Made by a program: the position numbers and the translations under genes
Shown here: positions 31,713 through 32,520 of the stretch, in pieces
Position numbering within the stretch: the stretch's first letter is position 1
Layout of the letters: the number at the start of each line of letters is the position of its first letter
Notes under the pieces: model-generated
What the model was told of the DNA's origin: nothing
What the model saw: the letters and a program-made list of their open reading frames with translations, nothing else
Database searches by the model: none
Source: Candidatus Poribacteria bacterium
Lineage (GTDB): Bacteria; Poribacteria; WGA-4E; WGA-3G
Reading direction: 5' to 3'
DNA length: 32,520 nucleotides
Assembly (NCBI GenBank): GCA_009839975.1
Contig: VXOP01000287.1
Span: 1 to 32,520, forward strand

Positions 31713-32520
31713 ATGAAAAGAACACACAAGATTGCCTTAAATCCGAACAACAAGCAACGTAAGTGGTTTGCTCAGCAGGTTGGATACGCACGTTGGTCAT
31801 ATAATCAAGCATTAGCAGACTTTAAAAAGCATTATGATGCTACAGGTGAATATCTATCTGTTGGCAAGTTAGATAAAAGGTTTAACGTCTACAAGAAAGA
31901 ACATGCTTGGACTGCTGATATGGATCAAGTTGTTTGTTCACAAAGTATCTATAAACATTTAGGTGCAGCGATAACGAACTGGATAGAGAAACGTGCAAGA
32001 TTTCCAGTCTTTAAAAAGAAAGGAAGAAAAGATTCTTTTTCTTCTAAGAATGGATCAGCAGAAGTAAGAGGAAAGTGGCTTAGACTGCCCAAGATTGGTT
32101 GGGTCCGCATGTTTGAAAAACTTCGTTTTGAAGGTAAGATTAGTAGTTGGACTATATCAAGGACGGCACACCGATGGCTTGTATCAATCACTGTTGAAAC
32201 AGAGAACACTATAGCAGTTGATAAGACTTCAACGCACCCTGTTATTGGCATTGATGTGGGTATAAATACATTAGCAACCTGTTCGGATGGCAGTAAATAC
32301 GATAATCCAAGACCCTTGAAGCGTCATGAGAAGAAACTGGCAAAGTTTATGCGTGTGCTAAGCAGGCGTGTCAAAGGTTCTAAGAACTGGCATAAGCAGA
32401 AGGATAAAGTAGCACGCTTGCATTATCGGATAGCATGTATCCGTGAAGATGCACACCATAAAGCAACTACGGATATAGTCAACCGTTGTTCTGGTATAGG
32501 TATTGAAACACTGAAAGTAA
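31713..32520 (+). CDS. tnpB: TnpB-family RNA-guided nuclease, truncated by the window end
   Basis: 269 codons from ATG 31713 run open to the window edge. The N-terminus MKRTHKIALNPNNKQRKWFA with ARWSYNQAL is the usual TnpB start. RuvC-I catalytic D181 lies in IGIDVGINTLAT and RuvC-II E265 in GIETLKV. The zinc-finger and RuvC-III parts would lie beyond 32520. TnpB of IS200/IS605 elements is the ancestor of Cas12 and cuts DNA guided by an RNA from the element's right end. There is no disabling mutation in the visible part. GGAAATA lies before the ATG. Confidence 0.88.
   Translation, partial: MKRTHKIALNPNNKQRKWFAQQVGYARWSYNQALADFKKHYDATGEYLSVGKLDKRFNVYKKEHAWTADMDQVVCSQSIYKHLGAAITNWIEKRARFPVFKKKGRKDSFSSKNGSAEVRGKWLRLPKIGWVRMFEKLRFEGKISSWTISRTAHRWLVSITVETENTIAVDKTSTHPVIGIDVGINTLATCSDGSKYDNPRPLKRHEKKLAKFMRVLSRRVKGSKNWHKQKDKVARLHYRIACIREDAHHKATTDIVNRCSGIGIETLKV

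Larger units (their letters stand above)
31536..32520 (+). mobile_element. IS200/IS605-type tnpB-only element, left part
   Basis: A hairpin CCCAC-TGCTTTAGCT-GTGGG (31550-31569) resembles the subterminal hairpins recognised by IS200/IS605 transposases. TTGAC at 31531-31535 could be the retained target after which such elements insert, giving a left end near 31536; this boundary is a guess. No tnpA lies between the hairpin and tnpB, so it looks like a tnpB-only (IS1341-like) element. The right end, where the guide RNA normally lies, is outside the window. Confidence 0.6.

Noticed and set aside
31949-32251. Minus-strand ORF inside tnpB
   Set aside because: It is a shadow of tnpB, whose catalytic motifs are clear on the plus strand.
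1-32520. CRISPR array
   Set aside because: I found no series of identical direct repeats with regular unique spacers; the repeats present are palindromic and scattered.

Overview
This is a bacterial chromosomal window of moderate to low GC, dense with housekeeping genes. Between them sit dispersed palindromic repeats, a TnpB-type element, Rpn-like and AAA/PD-(D/E)XK genes, and three giant WD40 proteins. Sigma factors fused to WD40 propellers, an Stf0 sulfotransferase, an RraA/HpcH aldolase pair and many short GCGAT-type hairpin repeats remind me of Candidatus Poribacteria or a neighbouring PVC-like lineage. That placement is from memory and was not checked against a database.

Layout. 1-2940 (+): a leader with a His/Trp-rich leader peptide and an intrinsic terminator, then hisI, trpE and trpG. 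3156-3920 (+): a Dph6/DUF71-like PP-loop ATPase behind a block of palindromic repeats. 4038-11676 (+): three tandem paralogues, namely ECF sigma-TM-WD40, ECF sigma-WD40 without TM, and TM-WD40 without sigma. The last two overlap by 14 bases. 11759-18137 (-): a glycosylase-like protein, Stf0 sulfotransferase, proS, pgk, an Rpn-like nuclease and sucC. 18266-18489 (-): an internally deleted remnant of the AAA/PD-(D/E)XK family whose full-length member lies at 27670-29292. 18545-26003 (-): tRNA-Pro(GGG)-hom-yceD-rpmF-fabH-fabD-fabG-acpP-fabF-folK, all one direction, without plsX. 26222-27640 (+): a tiny membrane ORF coupled to an MFS exporter. 27670-31109 (-): the AAA/PD-(D/E)XK protein, then an RraA-like and HpcH/HpaI-like pair. 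31536-32520 (+): the left part of a tnpB element cut by the window end.

How the genes work together. The most striking signal is at the left edge. A leader peptide whose codons run His-His-Trp-His-Trp-Trp-His precedes an operon holding one histidine gene (hisI) and both anthranilate synthase subunits (trpE, trpG). The leader can fold into three mutually exclusive helices that match the classical 1:2 / 2:3 / 3:4 attenuator. This predicts one ribosome-stalling sensor that answers to shortage of either amino acid, two pathways that both consume PRPP.

The second is the sigma-WD40 array. Each protein carries 14 WD40 repeats (two seven-bladed propellers), and both sigma-bearing genes share a bipartite upstream motif with identical 13-base spacing. 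This suggests an autoregulated sensor-sigma family that is diversifying by module loss and insertion.
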